Positions 35,160 through 47,221 of a DNA stretch of 64,000 nt are shown here, piece by piece. Origin of the DNA: Gnetum montanum (taxonomy: Eukaryota > Streptophyta > Gnetopsida > Gnetales > Gnetaceae); the NCBI GenBank assembly GCA_015680685.1, contig MNCI01022185.1:8116-72115 (forward strand), given 5' to 3'. Every line of letters begins with the position of its first letter. Position 1 is the first letter of the stretch. Made by a program: the position numbers and the translations under genes. The notes beneath the pieces were generated by a model, which worked only from the letters and a program-made list of their open reading frames with translations, was not told the origin of the DNA and made no database searches.

Positions 35160-36620
35160 AGTTGGAATGCATTCCTTCAATCTAAAATAATAGAAAATGG
35201 CATGGAGATTTTATTAATTTATAGCCAAACTAAAATTTAATGATTCTTAGTGCATTTTGAGGGGTGGTTAGCGGTAAATCAATAAATGAACATTCTTTTT
35301 CATTTTTAAAAGTAAATCTTGAAATTGATGGAAATTCTTGAATTCCATTTCAAATGATAATATTAAGGTCTTGCTCCCATGCTAACATGTGCTTTCCTAT
35401 TTGATTTGTTTTATTATCCTCTATCATTATTTTTTATCTAGTTCTAATTTGATCATAATCTTCCATATGAGGCCATCCTTGATTATTCTACAACTCTAAA
35501 ATATTAATATTCATAGAATCAATCCTTGCATTAAAATCATCATATATATATAAACTTTTCCTTTTAATTTAATTTTTGATATATCTCATCCCAAATATTG
35601 AAAAGGGTATTTCTTTCAATAAAATTGGCTGTGCATAAGATATTGCATCTCATGGGTGAAAGTAACAAAAGGTAAAAAATTCAAGACATTTTCTTCTAAT
35701 AATCTTCAACTAAATATATTACTTCTACTAATCAATCTTTTCTATCTTAATTAACTTTTAAAAAATTGTATCCTCCTAATGTTTAGACCTATCTATTAGA
35801 TCTAATTCTTGCTACTTTTATTTTATTAAAATAATGAAAATCAAAATTTTTAAAATCTTCTTCTTGCCAAGTTTCAACTACAAAAATATCAAAATTTTTT
35901 CAAAACCCAATATTATACAGAGCAGTCATTTTAGCGGCAATGAAATCATTTATATTAATGAATCCACAATGTAATTTATTTTGGATTTAAAAGAAAGAAC
36001 CTATCTTTAATTACTACAATAAAATATGCATTTAAAAAAGCTACTGTATCCTATACTCATTCTACGTTTACTTTTTCCCATCCTTATATCTTGTTTGCAA
36101 GATCTTCTTTTATCTAAATTTTTCTACTTTCAAGTTGCTATAACTATACCAAGCTTTTTCTAAAGTAGTTGAATCACTAAATTGCATAATAATAGGACAT
36201 GGTTTATGTTTAAATCCAATGCAATAAGCATCCAATATTAGATCAAGTAGGATGTGGAGGTGCTTTGTTTTTATTATAATATCATGAATAATATTTTTAA
36301 AATTTTTTTTGATTAAACTTTCTAGAAATCCACTAGATGGTATATTTTTAGCTCTTTTTCTTTCTTCTTCTTATTCCTTCACCAAATCACACAAAGCTTT
36401 AATACTTTGAGGAAATACTTCAACACCTATCTTTTTTCTTTGCAATTATATGGCATATAGTTTCTTCATTTGATTCAAACTTGAAACGTTTACACATTTG
36501 TTGGTAGCAATCAATTATACTAACATTTGTTATTGTGACATCATAACTTTTGATTGATCAAATATTGCTTCTTGCAATGTAGCTATAATTTTTATAATAC
36601 AAATGAGATTTTCAAAGTCA
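35160..36620 (-). mobile_element. LINE head (minus strand): ORF1 end and endonuclease
   Basis: Read from 36620 downwards. About 36560-36080 looks like an ORF1 C-terminus (GFKHKPCPIIMQFSDST, LEKAWYSYSNLKVEKFR). 35990-35750 is the endonuclease start (FDIFVVETWQEEDFKNFDFH). 35550-35230 holds the catalytic GDFNAR region, here DDFNARIDSMN, followed by WEQDLNIII and SRFTFKNEKECSFIDLPLT. RT is absent. The copy runs tail-to-tail against the plus-strand LINE ending near 35100. Confidence 0.65.
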
Positions 36621-36860
36621 TTATTATACTAATCTATCACTACTATTTCTTCTCTCATTAGCATCTTTTTCTTTTTTGATGTTTCTTTTTATTTATAAAT
36701 TAATTTAGATACAATTTCCTAATTATGAATAATTGTTTCCTCCATGTCTTTAAGAGTTTTCTTAACTTACAAATAAAGCATTTAGTACAATGGCAGTCTT
36801 CTATAGTTCATACATAATAACTCGGGTCATGGCTAACTATTTACATAGCCTTGAAAAATA

Positions 36861-37073
36861 CCTCAAAAAACCCTCTACAAAGCCTCAGATATTTTGTACA
36901 ACCTCAAAAAACCCTCTACAAAGCCTCAAATCTTCTACACAACCTTGGAAAGACCCTTTGCATAGTCTTGGAAAATTCTTTGCAAATTCTTAGATCCTCT
37001 GCCCAACCATGGAGAACTCTTTGCACAATGGCACAAATCCCTTTGCAAAGCTTCATATCCTTTGCACAACATT
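36861..37073 (+). repeat. Minisatellite with ~20-bp subunits in a 41-bp higher-order period
   Basis: CCTCAAAAAACCCTCTACAA recurs at 36861 and 36902, and a diverged copy (CCTTGGAAAGACCCTTTGCA) starts at 36943, so the period is exactly 41 bp. Later units are 63-64 bp (next start 37007). Each unit splits into 19-22-bp subunits beginning CCT or TCTT and ending in ACAA or CAAAG. The open frames across it are a by-product of the repeat. Confidence 0.8.
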
Positions 37074-38613
37074 ACATAACATTTAAATTTGTTATATCCA
37101 TATCATTTGTTATCTTTGTAATTTACTAATTCACTAATTATATTTGAAATACCATTATAAAATAGTTGAGATGGTAATCACCTAGAGGATCAATTTTAAC
37201 ACATAGTTATAAGATTTTAAATTGTAGCACTATGATATTTGTAGTTATAACATATTTTTAATTAAGAATAACATTAAATTTTAACTTTATAAAATCTACA
37301 TTTATTTTAATTTTTATTAGAAACCATAAAGTGTCTATTTAAAATAAATAAATAGTGCTTTTAAACATTTTTTTGACATTTTGGACACATTAGCATAGTT
37401 AGTTTGTTCATAGAATGACTAGAAAAATGACTTTGCAAAGGACTTTTATTCCCCAATTTTTATAAACTATACCTTATTTCCCTAATATTTAATATCTATA
37501 ACCTTTGAACTAGGAAGCCTTTTTCAATAATTAAATTATTATTTTTGACAGATTTTGACCTTTTGAATATAATGATAAAGTTTTGTTAGGCATACAAGGA
37601 CCCAAAATTTGGTTTGTTCGACCTTCCTCTAAATGGTGCCTTAATAGTCTTAGGATTTCAAATTACTATAACTTGTGCATGAGATGTTCATTTTGGTTAA
37701 ATAGATAGTTTTTTTAAATATTCTTTGGCATTCTGAATTCAATAGTGATGTTAGATTAATCATATAGAAATTTGATAATTAGGTGAAAGTTTAAACCTAT
37801 GTATAAACTCACTGATTTTATGTCTAGTAACTTGCTTTTAGTAATAAAATGATCATTTCTAACAAATTTGATCTTTTTCATTTAGCCTTGGACTGTATGA
37901 TTAGACAATTAGGATATATATTCCATATTAATTACTAAACCAATAAAGAATAAAAGAGTTACATTTAACCCAACAAGCAATCACATTATTTTGTAAATAT
38001 TTGGCCAACATGGAGAACCATAACCTTATCCTAATAATTCATATGGTATTCATGGGAAAGAATAAGCTAAGAAAGAATCTAGAAATACATATGGAAGTTG
38101 CAACTTGTAATGTACTTGTTAGGATCCTAGGTAGTAAAAGATAACACCCTACATGTTCACATTGGATCTTAGATTAAAATTATTCTAATACTTGACTCTT
38201 CCAATTTACCCAACTACTTGAGTTAATTTCTAAGGAGTAAGATCAAGCCCTGCCATGTAGATAATGATCATCCATACATATTTGATATATGATTAAATTG
38301 CAACTATATTCTTTGATTCTTATAGAGAGAAAATCAATGAATTTATTAGCCCCTCCTCTATTTTTCCTTATTTTTATTTCTTATTTAATTTTCATTCTTA
38401 AAATTAGATAAGTAAATATTCCTTGATAATACAAGTTGTGAATAACAATTTGCCCTACCTTCACTTGGGAAACTAGAGGCACAAGATGCACATAGTGTAA
38501 CTTTAGCTAGGGCTTGTGATTGGTAGTTGGTAGACATTTAATTCACTTGTTATTGTCATGAGAATTAATTTAAGTCATGGACATGGTAGATTTATTTTTC
38601 TCAAATATCTTTT
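37074..38613. other. No gene recognised
   Basis: AT-rich unique-looking sequence with stops in all frames, up to the 5' LTR of element C. Confidence 0.5.
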
Positions 38614-39438
38614 TGATGAGTCACAAATTGGCTATGTCAATGAGGCCTCGTCAACTAGGCCCCATCAATGTAGGGTCTATTCTTGCCTATAAATACATGT
38701 CAACCCACCATGTTTAGGCATCATTTTGTCATAGATGTAGAAAAACTCTTGTAGTTCTCCCATTCGAAAGTTAGAATATTTTCTCGAGTTCCTGCAACAC
38801 GAGTCATTGAGTGTATGGATCTTTATTCGAGCATTATTGTACTTGACCACGATAGTGTGTGCAACAATAAAGATGAGCTTCTTGATAAATCTTGCAGCAT
38901 CCTAGATAGCTTAAATATTTTATTCATGCATTTAATGCTTTTAGTCATTTATTCAATGTTCCTCAATAATTAAGCTAATTAAGTAACTAAGCAAGATAAG
39001 CTAAATAGAAATTAAGTAAACACAAAAGTACAACTACTTTGAGCATGCATATGATGGTTGGTAATCCTAGCAACACTTAATGCTTGGTAACCTAGCTATG
39101 TTATATGTGTTCAGATGTGTATGGCAAGTGGGACCAAATACTTACGTTAGGACTAGTTACACAATAGTTATTTAATTAGATTAAAGTAGACATTAAATTA
39201 CTTTATTCCTTATCCTATTTATTTGAAGTACCAAAATCATAAAACACAAAATGATAAAAATCATGTACCTCAATTACACTTAAACCGTACCCTTGAGCTT
39301 CATAAGTGTATTTGGGAAGGCAACAAATGTTCTCAACACTTAGTTCCCTTCCTAGAGAACTAGTGTATAGAAAAACTATAGAGTCCACAAAATTCGACTA
39401 GATATCATTGGGCATAGGGGTGCCTTCACCACTCATCA
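38614..39438 (+). repeat. Element C: 5' LTR
   Basis: TGATGAGTCAC ... CCACTCATCA, with TATAAATA at 38688-38695. Its U3 is shorter and has direct GGCCTCGTCAACTAGGCCCC-type repeats rather than GATATC words. R/U5 is typical of the family. Confidence 0.88.
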
Positions 39439-39439
39439 T

Positions 39440-39457
39440 TGGTGTTATTGCCGAGGA
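39440..39457 (+). promoter_or_regulatory. Element C: primer-binding site, tRNA-Asp
   Basis: TGGTGTTATTGCCGAGGA against TGGCGCCGTTGCCGGGGA. All mismatches are transitions (C->T or G->A). Best-preserved PBS in the window. Confidence 0.85.
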
Positions 39458-39592
39458 CTTCTTTTTATTTGAAACATGCACTATATAGGATTAGTGAATA
39501 TCATTAACATTGTTGGACCAACCCCAAGGTCAACATCACTCTCACATGTAATATAATTATATAAGCACACTAATATTCTCTTTATTTGCAAA

Positions 39593-41420
39593 ATGTCTTC
39601 TTCTCTCAGGCATGACGATGTTAAACCACCAGTCCCATAAGAGTGTAAGGTGGCATATACTCATCCAAATGAGTATGTGCCTGATTTCACCTTCATCCTA
39701 CATCAGGATGAACAACTATGATGGTGTGACATGCAAGGAAACATTGTAATGCCTCCTGATCAATCTGTACCTATGATGTTACTTCAAACTCTTAAGAAGT
39801 TAGGAATCCTTGATCTTCAAGAGGAGTACGTTGTGCATGATTACAACTATTAGGACTACTATCCCACTAAAACACAACATAGGAGAGATCAACACCAAGA
39901 GAAGCAACGTGAGTTTGTGAAGGGAAAATAGTTCACCAATCCTTTGTTCTTGTTGAACCAAGATGTTAATGAGGATCCTCTCTTTGGGTGCTATCAACAT
40001 GAAAATTCTCCACCCCTTGTTACTAGTGATTGGGGTGTGAACCTGAATCTACATTCCACTATCAACAAACTAGGTTTAGGTAAATATGGTAATTAAGGCA
40101 AGGACTTGAACAAGCATCAAGATGATAAGAAACCTGATGAAAGTGGCTATGACCATTGAAGAGGAGTTGGCATATACCATGATGGTGGTAGTCCTCCTCC
40201 TTCTTCATCCTCTTGATTTGCATCCTCTTCTTCCTCTTCTTTTGGTTCTAAAAAATGCCACAAAAGAAACAATCGTGGTGGAGGTTAGTAATAGGACAAT
40301 AATACTAATCACCATGCCCACAATAATCAAAGGGGTAATAGAGGACATCATCAATGAAAATGAAATAATGATCATGATGAGACCTTACTAGTAACTCGAA
40401 GCATGCTTAACATTGCAGAGGTAATTAAGATACCAACTAGGCATTTGAAAGAGAGTTAGATCAAGTTCTTAGACATGAACAATATCCCAAGATTTGAGGG
40501 GGGATATAACTATGATCCAAAAAACCATCTACAAGCCTTTCACAATTCCTACATCTTACAAAACATAGAGAATAACTAGTAGAAATTGAAGGTAGTTACC
40601 AGGACACTCATCAAAGAGGCAAAGAGTTGGTATAGGTCCTTGAGACCAAAATCTATCTGTAGATGGAGTACCATGCTAGAACTATTTAATGACAAATACC
40701 AAATGTACTCTAAAGTGTCTAATCTAAGAAGGAAAATCCAAGGATGGAAATAGGAAACATATGAACCCTTGGATGTTGCCATGGATAGATATTATTCTCT
40801 CTTACACTAATGTCCTAGTCATGATTACTCTTAGAGAGAACAACTCTGCCACATCATAGATGGTCTTAGAGTAGAAACTAGAAGAACTCTTGGGGTTTAT
40901 GCTAAGGAAGACTATCTGAACTAAGAGCTCATCAGATACAAAGGCTGATAGAGCAGGTAGCAAAAGAAGAAGGTAAGTTACGAAAAAGAAAAAGTGTATA
41001 AGAATATAATAGTGATCCTTCCATCAGGAAAAGGTAGGTTTGACTCTGTGACAAGGAGGATTCACCACTCGATGAGGTGATGAACAGCAAAACCTTGCCC
41101 ATCCAAAAATTTATTTTTGATATATTGGCAAAAGTTGATAAATTATGGGACTCTTTAGATTTAAAATTCCAAACCACTATGAAGATTGCTGAAGAATACA
41201 AAGAGTACAATAATGACCACAACTATAGGATGTGGAAAGAAGTTGAATGTGCCTAACAAATGGGTAAGGACAAATCTGCTACAATAGAAGAAGCTGTGGA
41301 TATAGACTTTGATGATGATGTTGGGTGTGATATGTGTCAATATGAACATCTGAAGGGATTTTTCCCTATGGTGTCATACTTACAAGAGTCTAGGCTATAC
41401 ATGTTGAATCCTCAACTAGT
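39593..41420 (+). pseudogene. Element C: gag, degenerate
   Basis: It starts MSSSLRHDDVKPPVP at the first ATG after the leader. N-terminal domain: HPNEYVPDFTFILHQDE and QEEYVVHDYNY. Then comes a Ser-rich and His/Asn-rich linker (about 40180-40380). Gag core: IPRFEGGYNYDPKNHLQAFH, WSTMLELFNDKYQMYSKVSN, KIQGWK and VAMDRYYSLLH (about 40480-40810). The C-terminal knuckle is decayed (CDMCQYEHLKGFFP at about 41329-41370, last Cys lost). It carries many TAG/TGA stops, several of which fit CAG->TAG or TGG->TGA/TAG decay. Confidence 0.8.
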
Positions 41421-41929
41421 GTAGAGGAAAGCACTTAAATGATTGTCTTACCCTCAAGGCAATCCAAGGTAGTTCCACTAGCAACAACGAGCTTACTATC
41501 CAAGTGGAGCTCCACCACAACTATGTGAGAAATACCAATAGTGGCACCAACCACAATCATGGGGAATGCCACCACCAAGATATAAATCCCTTACAAGCAA
41601 CCAGATCCATATGGGTACTATGTTCAACAACCCATTTTTTCACAAATCTCTACAAGCCATGTTTCATTTAAACATCACTATTATTCTCTAAAGTACCATC
41701 ATACCCATTCACCATCTACTTGAGGGAAGCACCCATATCCACACCACCCTTCACATTTTTCTACACACATCCCTCTACCCTCAACCCAGTTACCTCCTAC
41801 TCCATTCATGTAGGAAAAAATTCCTCCATAGTTGCAACAACAAAATGCTACAAGGGTTGTAAATTTACAACTAGCTGTCCAACCAAGTGGTTTGGAACAT
41901 CAATCTAGGAAACAACCATTTTTCTAATT

Positions 41930-42530
41930 CAATAGTCCTCCCAAACCCTCACAACCTAATGTAGCTGGTTACCCAGTATCTCTAGCACCCTCATCCTCTA
42001 CATCAAACACATTCAAGAGCCCTTCAAATCAAACACCACCCCAAATCCACATTGTGATGATAACTCCTATTATCTCTAATTAGATCAAGGGTAGCAACCT
42101 TCCCACAAAAAGGTCTAACCCAGGTAGTCCTCTTATTTACTTGCATATCACTAGACAAAAACCATGCAAAGCTCTTCTTGATTCTAATTCTAGTATCAGT
42201 CTCATCTCCTATGACATGTACAAGGCCTAGAACCTACCACCTCTCAAGAAGAGAAATTTTTTTTGGAATTGGAAGACCAATAAATGTCCCTTTAGGATTA
42301 GTGGAGGACATTGTAACCATAGTTTGTGGGTGTTCCTATCCTACCAATATTTTGATCATCAAGGTAGAAAACTGCAAAGGTGACTTCCCCATCATTATGG
42401 GACATGCATGGTTGAGTAATGTTGATGCATTAATGCGAATAAGGGACCTCTCCTTGAAAATCTACAAGGAAAATGAATTTGGATGACTTAAGAAGAAGTG
42501 AGTTCCATTCATCACATACAAAGATAATGG
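41930..42530 (+). pseudogene. Element C: protease
   Basis: Active-site remnant LLDSNSSISLIS (about 42175), where B has VLDLGSSVNLI: the Asp is present but the G of the loop is changed. Then come NVPLGLVEDIVTIVCGCSYP, a GDFPIIMGHAWLSNVDALM block, and DLSLKIYKENEFG. Frame 42178-42486 is open for 102 codons. Upstream is the Pro/Thr-rich gag-PR linker. Confidence 0.75.
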
Positions 42531-42699
42531 GTGCAATTGTATGCAAAAAATTAGTCCATTAAAAGTACATTCAACAAAGCATGTAATCAATGTATGCATG
42601 AAACTGATATCCAAATGTGCCTATATGCAACAACCATAAAATAGGAGGGCATCCAATGGCTGACAGCTGAATCTAATAGTAGCACATTATGCATGGAAC

Positions 42700-43880
42700 C
42701 TACTAAGATCCTGCCATGTGCCTATGTCAAAGGCATGGATAAACTTGAGCAAGTTCATCACCACCTCTCTAATATGAAAATGATTACACCTATTATGGAG
42801 AGTTAGAAATTCCTAATAATCTCAAGCAGGAGCCCCTAGAGTTAAAAACTCTACTATTTGGCATGGATTATGCCTTTCTAAATAATGGAAAGCTAGTTAT
42901 AATCAATGCAAATCTTATTCCCAAACAAAAAGACAAACTGCTACAGGTAGCCAACAAATGGCCAATAGCCTTTACTTGGTCATATCCTAAGCTAATTGGA
43001 ATCAATCTAATGATATGCTAGCATCATATCTACATTGATCCTACAATGAAGCCAAGAATGTAGCCATAGAGATAGCTGAACCATAAGTTGAAGCAAATCA
43101 TCATAGAAGAAATAGAATAACTCCTTAAGGTAGGGTTCATCTATCCCATCACAGATAGTGAGTGAGTTAGCCCACTCACAATTGTGCCAAAGAAAAGTGG
43201 TAAGTGGTGGGTCTACATCAACTTTAGGTTGTTGAATCTGGCAATATTTAAAGATCATTTTCCATTACCATTTGTGGATCAAGTGTTGAACACTATATCT
43301 AGGCATTGTTATTATAGCTTCTTGGATGGTTATAGTGGCTATTATCAAATCTAGATTGCACCAAAGGATTAGGCCAAAATAACATTCATGATTCCCTAGG
43401 GGACTTTTGCATATTGCAAGATGTCGTTCAATCTATGTAATGCCCTTGCAACATTCTAATGCCAAGTCCTTAGTATTTTTCAACAGCAAATTGGTAGTGG
43501 ATAGAAGTCTTTATGGATGACTTCTCTACCTATGGAGCTACATTTAAGTAAGTCCTACACTACCTTGAGCAAGTATTGAAAAGATGTGTCAAAATAAATG
43601 CTAGCCTCAATTGGCAAAAAGGCCATTTAATGGTCTAGAAAGGCATAGTACATGGCCATAGAATTACTCAGGCAAGGGTTGAGATAGACCCAAAAAAGAT
43701 AAGGGTCATCTAAGGAATCACACACCAATGAGAGATAATCAAAGACATTTGATCATTTCTTAGACATATGGGCTACTATCGATGGTTTATAGAGAATTTC
43801 TTTAACATCACAAAGTCATTGGTTGATCTTACAAAGAAATATGCTCCATTCATCTAGGCCAAGAAGCATGAACATGCATT
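42700..43880 (+). pseudogene. Element C: reverse transcriptase
   Basis: It has the complete domain order in shifted frames. 43090-43250 reads EEIE.LLKVGFIYPITDSEW and VSPLTIVPKKSGKWWVYINF. 43250-43345 reads HFPLPFVDQVLNTI and YYSFLDGYSGYYQI (motif A with DGYSGY). 43385-43450 reads GTFAYCKMSFNLCNA. The catalytic loop is EVFMDDFSTYGATF (about 43507; MDD intact). The thumb includes VLKRCVKINASLNWQKGHLM and VEIDPKKIRVI. It served to copy element RNA into cDNA inside the particle. Stops and frameshifts throughout. Confidence 0.82.
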
Positions 43881-44310
43881 CTAATAGCTAAAGGAAAAAC
43901 TCATAGAAACTCCAATTCTACGGGCACTAAACTGGTCCAAACTATTTCATATAATGATAGATGCATCTAATTATGCCTTGGGAGCCATGCTTATGAAGTT
44001 GGATGATAAGAAATGTCCCTATTACCTCCACTACATGAGTTGAAGCATTATGGGTGCATAGTTGAATTACACCACAACTGAGAAAGAACTAATGGTAGTG
44101 GTGTATGATCTTAAAAAGTTTAGGCACTATGTGCTTGGCTATAAAGTGTTTGTGTACATAGATCATAATCTCATCTACTTTCTAATGAATAAGCCAACGA
44201 TGAGCCCCTATATCATACAGTGGCTCATGATCTTGTAGGAACTCAATCTCATAATGGTAGATTGAAAAGGGACTGAGAATGGGGTCGTTGACCATCTCTC
44301 TTGGTTAAGA
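43881..44310 (+). pseudogene. Element C: RNase H
   Basis: The order is FHIMIDASNYALGAMLMKLD, CPYYLHYMS, LNYTTTEKELMVVVYDLKKF, FVYIDHNLIYFLMNK and VVDHLSWLR. The DAS, EKEL and VDHL landmarks of Ty3-type RNase H are all there, with a few stops (TAG, TGA) between them. Confidence 0.8.
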
Positions 44311-44399
44311 TGAAATAACAAGGATGAGGATGGCCCACTCTCTGATTAATTTCCAAATGAACTCCTTTTTATAGGAGCAATAAATGACCAACTACCCAA

Positions 44400-45610
44400 T
44401 GAATCAAAATGGTATGACAACATCCTCACTTACCTTCTCACTTAGGAGATGCCACAAGATCTGGACGTTAGGAAGAAACAAAAATTTCTTTATTGGGCCA
44501 AGTACTTCATGGAAATAAATGGACACCTTTACAAGGTGTGTGCCAATGGCCTAGTTTGTTGGTGTGTCCCTAATGTAGACCAAGTGTGTGTTCTCCAAGA
44601 TGCTCATGAAGGCCCTTGTGGAGGCCATTATGCTAGGAGACACACTTTCATAAAAATCCTGATGGCCTACAATCTTTAGGGGTGCCCACCAATTTGTCTG
44701 ATCCTATGAGTGTCATCAACAAGATGGTGGGATGACCACTTAAATGGAGGATCTTCAATAGTGGATTCAACTACTGGAGCCCTTTGACATATGGTGCATT
44801 GACTTCATGGGTCCCATCACACCCATGTCTAATGGAAAGGCATATATCATCATAGCAATTGACTACTACATCAAATGAGTAGAAGCAGAAGCCATCACTG
44901 ACTATACATCATCTGCTACTACTCAATTTGTATAAAAAAATGTTATAAATAGGTTTGGGATGCCACATGCACTAATTTATGACCATGGAACTCATTTTGC
45001 ATGTACCACTTTTCAAGAACTCATGCAACTCTTAGGGGTCAAACATAAATTAACAACACCCTATCACCCCCAAGCCAACTATCAAGTAAAAGTAACTAAT
45101 AGAGAGATTATAAAGATTTTAACAAGAACTATTAGCAAATAGGAGAGACTAGAGCACAAAACTCAATAATGCCCTTTGGACCTACTACTCCACATGGAAA
45201 CTTCCCATAGGCTACTCTCTCTATGAGCTAATGTATGGAAAACTTCCAACACTTCCAATCCAATCTGAGCTCCATACACTTTTAATAGTGTGTAACTTAG
45301 ACCTTGACCTAAGCCTAGCACAAAGAAAATGATTGATCAACCTAAATGTGCTAAATGAAAACTGATTTATGGTCCTATCTTCAAATGAATTGCACAAGGC
45401 ATTCAACAGGCAATGCCATGACCTTAGAATATAAAAAGTGAAATTTCAACCACAAGATAAGGTTCTCTATTGGAATTCCACACATACCCTAACAAACAAA
45501 GTTTCGAACATTATGGGAGGGAACATATAAAATTTGTGAAACCTTTTCCTCTAGGGCCATGTTAATCTACAAACCTAAGAGCCCACAAAGAAAGTAGTTG
45601 ATTAGCATTC
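44400..45610 (+). pseudogene. Element C: integrase
   Basis: The N-terminal HHCC region is open (44449-44679): FLYWAKYFMEINGHLYKVCA, DAHEGPCGGHYARRHT, but the Cys pair region is frame-shifted. The catalytic core follows with IDFMGPI (first Asp, about 44800), PHALIYDHGTHFACTTFQ (DHG for the second Asp) and TPYHPQANYQVKVTNREI, where the third catalytic residue should be the Glu of GQ-x-E. The C-terminal part reads LPIGYSLYELMYGKLP. It ends near 45610 with a KVKPF-like block. Confidence 0.8.
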
Positions 45611-46188
45611 AATAAGTGAAACCTTTCCTAGAGCCAAGACAAGCTAGTACAACTAATACCTTATGAGATGGACAAGCAGACTCTATATTTTACATCTCTT
45701 CCCTTCAACCCAATCATGGGGAGATGGCCATCTATGCCAACCATACACATAGCTCTTCAATTTTTCATTTTTTATTTTACACATTTTTGTTTTACACTTT
45801 GTTGATTTTTATTTTACAACATTGTTAGTATGTTTTATCTTTCTTTAAGATGTTATACTTTCATATATATTTTACTTTATTTTTGTGTATGAATTTTCAT
45901 TATTTTTACTAATAAAAGTTCTTTATTACCACAAGACATGATGCCAATGTTATCGTTGCTCATGGAGGTTTGTGCTTAAGGTTTTGATTATTAATGTCTT
46001 GTTTCTATTTTTGAATTATAATGTCTAATGACTAAGACATGGTTTATTTTTCATAGAACAATGAGTGAGTCCATGTCATCCATCCATCCACAAACTTTAT
46101 GGTTTTCATTTTTTTGGAAGTTTGAGGTCCCTTTTATTCAATAAAATTTTAATTAATTTGTTACCTTGGTAGTTCCAAAATTGGGAAT
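45611..46188 (+). mobile_element. Element C: post-integrase tail, left part
   Basis: It has the CAATCATGGGGAGATGG block (45712), a T-rich run (45755-45900) and a TAATAAAAG-type block. It stops at ...TTGGGAAT where element D begins. The continuation is at 59510. Confidence 0.7.
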
Positions 46189-47057
46189 TAATGAATAGTG
46201 TTTTTCATATGCTCCGATATTGGAGTGGCTGCAATATCAAGTACAAGATATCAGGTACGTGATATCGCAGCCCAAGATGTGATATCATGCATTCGATATC
46301 GTAGGGTTACTCCTAGGTCTATAAATACAACTCTTGGGCACACGATTGGTAGTAGTTTTTGGCAATTAAGTAGCAAAACTCTTGCATTTTGTTCATTTGA
46401 GAGTTAGAATATTTTCCAAGTGCCCCCAATAGGAGCTCTAAGTATGATCAGATCTTTATTCAAGCATTGATGTACGTGAACACACCATTGTGTTGGAAAT
46501 AAAGATGAGCTCTTTGATTCATCCTTACAGCACTTGAGAATTTCTTTCTTATGCATTTATATATTGTGATTTCATGTAGTTTACATTAATGTTATTCATG
46601 CAACAATAAATTTTTATTAATTACACAACTCATCAAAATGCACAAGCATGACCACTTCAAACATACGTGTTACACCTGGTAGCTCAAAAGTAGTTAGCAT
46701 TTGATAGCCCAGCAGTGTTTACATGAAGTTCAAGATGTGTTCAGGAAGTGGGGATGATTTCTTATGTTAGGCTAGATTAGAAAATAGTTTACTTAGCACT
46801 TAATTACTCTCACTTTTATTCTTGTTTTAGGTGCTTCATTTGATAAAACACAAAATAATAAAAATCTTATGCCTTAGTCACACTTAACCATATATTTTCA
46901 TTTCACAAGTGGGGCTAGGAAGACAATGAATAGGCAACATGAACTCACCATTTAGCTCTAGCGTACTTGGTAATTAAAGTCTATGAAATTCGACTAGATC
47001 ACACATGAATGCTTGTGATTCGTATGGTTGGGCGTAAGGGTACCTTGCTGCTCATCA
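46189..47057 (+). repeat. Element D: 5' LTR
   Basis: The start TAATGAATAGTG corresponds to TGATGAATCGTG in the 3' LTR, and the end is GCTCATCA. TATAAATA is at 46320-46327. U3 has five GATATC or GATATT words between 46220 and 46300. Confidence 0.88.
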
Positions 47058-47058
47058 T

Positions 47059-47076
47059 TGACACCATTGCCACAGA
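47059..47076 (+). promoter_or_regulatory. Element D: primer-binding site, tRNA-Asp type
   Basis: TGACACCATTGCCACAGA, one base after the LTR. It resembles TGGCGCCGTTGCCGGGGA with mostly G->A changes. Confidence 0.7.
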
Positions 47077-47221
47077 CTTTAGTTCTATGTGCACTATCTA
47101 AACTGAGTGAAACTTAGTAACCTCATTGTTTGAACCCTAAGAGTCAAATCTTACAAAACCATTAGTATTATAATTAAATTAAACCTTAACTACACACTGC
47201 TTATAAGTTCATTAACATAAA

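Noticed and set aside
36790-37129. Repeat-containing secreted or structural protein (67 and 92 codons)
   Set aside because: The frames are produced by the minisatellite. There is no conserved start or flanking coding sequence.
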